DNA of 7,082 nt from Christensenella sp. UBA1262. Lineage in GTDB: Bacteria > Bacillota > Clostridia > Christensenellales > CAG-917. Below are positions 5,335 to 7,082 of the stretch, piece after piece. Location of the stretch: assembly GCA_002308215.1 (NCBI GenBank), contig DBVO01000051.1, positions 1,275 to 8,356 on the forward strand, in the 5' to 3' direction. How positions within the stretch are numbered: position 1 is the first letter of the stretch; each line of letters begins with the position of its first letter. The notes beneath the pieces were generated by a model that was not told where the DNA came from, ran no database searches, and saw nothing but the letters and a program-made list of their open reading frames with translations. Position numbers and translations under genes: made by a program.

Positions 5335-7082
5335 ATGAATTACGTTCTCGGCACTAAAATTAAATCGCTCACTGACGAGCAAATAAGGCTTGCAAGAAAA
5401 CTGAAAATTTCAGATAGTTTTCTCACGCTTCTTTTAAGCCGTGGTTTTTGTGACGAGGAGAGTATTAATAAGTTTTTACATCCATCTATAAATGACTTTT
5501 CCTCACCATTTGCAATCGAAGGCATGAAAGAAGCCGCTGAAAGGCTTAAAAAGGCCATTGCAAAGAGAGAACGAGTTCTTATATATGGAGACTACGACTG
5601 TGATGGTATTTGCGCTATATCAATTCTAATGCTTTATCTAAAAGATAAAGTTGATGTATCTTACTTTATTCCAGATCGCAATAAAGATGGTTATGGTATT
5701 ACGGTGGATGCTTTAAAGGGAATAATAGCGCGCAAGAAACCTAATCTTGTTATTACTGTAGATTGTGGCATTACAGCAGTTGAAGAAGTAGAATTCTTAA
5801 AAGCACAAGGGATTGAAACAATTGTTACAGATCACCATGAACCACAAGCTCAAATCCCAGATTGCATTATTGTCGATCCAAAGGTGCAAAAAACTGGTTA
5901 TTATGATTTCTGTGGTGCAGGTGTTGCACTCAAATTAGTAGAGGCTTTAGCGGGCAGAGAAGAAGCCACCAAATATCTAGATATTTGTTCTATTGCAACT
6001 ATCGCGGATGTTGTACCTCTAACACTAGACAACCGTATTATTGCATATTATGGTTTAAAACAGATTTCTACTAATCCTCGTAAAGGCATAAAGATGATGA
6101 TAGGAGATGATAAAGTATCATCTCAAAATATCATGTTTAGACTTGCTCCACGTATGAATGCAGCAGGCAGACTAGGCTCGGCAATGAAAGTAGTTAGCCT
6201 CTTCTTAGAGAACGATTATTTCATGCTTAAAACATTATCTGAAGAGCTTACAAGAGATAATGCACAGCGTCAAGAGCTATGCGAAATTGCGGTATCTGAA
6301 GCAAAAGATATGCTACGCGGGGTAGATTTTAACAAAGTTAAAATAATTATTCTCAAAAGCGATAATTGGGAGCCAGGTATACTTGGTATCGCAGCAGCAA
6401 GACTTGTAGATGAATTCAAACGTCCTACTGTTTTATTTGCTAGAAGCGGAGATGAATTAAAGGGTTCTGCAAGAAGCGTACCATCCGTTAACATTTTTGA
6501 TTTATTTACAGCGCACGCATCATATTTTACAGCATTTGGAGGACATGCACAGGCTGCTGGTGTTAGCATGACTGATGATAATTTTGAGGCTTTTAGACAG
6601 GCAGCAAATGAATATTTAAATGATCGTCCAAGCAGTGATTTTTGTCCTGATACTGAGTGCGATATGGCACTTGATACAAGGGGAGATATTCTTAGTTTTG
6701 CACGTGAACTTGAGCTTCTTGAACCAACTGGATATGGTAATCCAAGGCCTAATTTTTTGGTTAATGCAAAAAATGTCAAATTTGAACGAATTGGGCTATC
6801 TAACCACATGAAATACTCTGCAAGAGCTTTAGATTTGATGGCTTTTTCTAAGTATTCTAACGTGCTTTCACCACGCATCAAAGATGTGGATTTTGAAGTT
6901 GCACTAGGCCTTAATACTTTCCAAAATAATACCATTGCACAAGGTGTTGTTCAATCATTAAAAATAAACTCAATGAGTGCCACAGATGATGAGTGTAGAC
7001 AGTACAATTTACACCATCTTGATTATGAGGGACAAACAGAACTTGATAGCATAGACATTAATTCTATTGAGCATATGTTAGA
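5335..7082 (+). CDS. recJ: Single-stranded-DNA-specific exonuclease RecJ, 3'-truncated by the window edge
   Basis: RecJ is a cytoplasmic DHH-family 5'-3' exonuclease on single-stranded DNA, used in recombination and mismatch or base-excision repair. The frame is open from ATG 5335 to the window end, 582 full codons with no stop. The E. coli protein has 577 residues in total, while Firmicute forms reach about 780, so a C-terminal extension probably continues outside. Metal-binding and catalytic motifs: GDYDCDG (85-91), VDCG (142-145), TDHHEP (165-170), VDP (180-182), CGAGVALK (193-200), IADVVPL (223-229). The DHHA1 half shows APRMNAAGRL (271-280), WEPGILGIAAARL (345-357), GSARS (377-381) and FGGHAQAAG (401-409). 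EPTGYGNPRP (463-472) opens the OB-fold region. A TGA at 5314-5316 closes the frame upstream and no other start codon lies between, so 5335 is the earliest start. It lacks a clear Shine-Dalgarno sequence; only GAGGG at 5315-5319, buried in the hairpin stem and about 15 nt away, resembles one. Confidence 0.96.
   Translation, partial: MNYVLGTKIKSLTDEQIRLARKLKISDSFLTLLLSRGFCDEESINKFLHPSINDFSSPFAIEGMKEAAERLKKAIAKRERVLIYGDYDCDGICAISILMLYLKDKVDVSYFIPDRNKDGYGITVDALKGIIARKKPNLVITVDCGITAVEEVEFLKAQGIETIVTDHHEPQAQIPDCIIVDPKVQKTGYYDFCGAGVALKLVEALAGREEATKYLDICSIATIADVVPLTLDNRIIAYYGLKQISTNPRKGIKMMIGDDKVSSQNIMFRLAPRMNAAGRLGSAMKVVSLFLENDYFMLKTLSEELTRDNAQRQELCEIAVSEAKDMLRGVDFNKVKIIILKSDNWEPGILGIAAARLVDEFKRPTVLFARSGDELKGSARSVPSVNIFDLFTAHASYFTAFGGHAQAAGVSMTDDNFEAFRQAANEYLNDRPSSDFCPDTECDMALDTRGDILSFARELELLEPTGYGNPRPNFLVNAKNVKFERIGLSNHMKYSARALDLMAFSKYSNVLSPRIKDVDFEVALGLNTFQNNTIAQGVVQSLKINSMSATDDECRQYNLHHLDYEGQTELDSIDINSIEHML

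Noticed and set aside
5761..5772. RecJ VDCG in place of the VDNG form as a possible active-site change
   Set aside because: The catalytic Asp is retained and Cys at this place is, to my knowledge, a common natural variant in Firmicute RecJ.
6270..6935. A 221-codon open frame on the minus strand within recJ
   Set aside because: It is antisense to the conserved DHHA1/OB part of RecJ, shows no recognisable domain and no promoter or ribosome binding site; an antisense shadow.

Overview
The window is an AT-rich chromosomal stretch carrying six co-oriented (+) genes: queA (5' end missing), tgt, yajC, secD, secF and recJ (3' end missing). The order queA-tgt-yajC-secD-secF-recJ is a known housekeeping arrangement. 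Separate secD and secF genes (Bacillus has one fused secDF), strong AGGAGG-type ribosome binding sites, low GC and a RecJ that runs past the length of the E. coli protein all point to a low-GC Gram-positive organism, probably of the Clostridia. That assignment is an inference from gene style and order. I see no mobile element, CRISPR array, tRNA or rRNA.

Region by region: 1-1996 holds the two queuosine genes. Tgt swaps G34 of GUN-anticodon tRNAs for preQ1, and QueA then builds the epoxy-cyclopentane ring on it from S-adenosylmethionine. Positions 1997-2123 are an AT-rich gap with a good housekeeping promoter whose spacer region contains an 18-bp interrupted palindrome. yajC (2124-2582) follows and ends at a strong intrinsic terminator (2600-2628). 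A second, near-consensus promoter (2680-2708) then drives secD (GTG start at 2740) and secF, separated by 2 nt. A 10-bp hairpin (5299-5322) lies between secF and recJ, which starts at 5335 with hardly any Shine-Dalgarno sequence and runs off the window.

YajC, SecD and SecF form the accessory membrane complex of the Sec translocon, which pulls on emerging preproteins using the ion gradient. Here each carries a charged, low-complexity cytoplasmic tail: acidic on YajC and SecD, basic on SecF. The most notable observation is in SecF. The TM4 aspartate equivalent to E. coli SecF Asp213, a residue of the proton path, is an asparagine (N237), while the partner residues SecD D325 and SecF R274 are kept. 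The sec genes also use C-ending codons much more than their neighbours, which fits high expression.

Most of the window is ordinary conserved housekeeping DNA. I do not see a wholly new system. The points worth checking are the SecF substitution, the palindrome in the yajC promoter, the transcriptional separation of yajC from secDF, and the opposite-charge tails.
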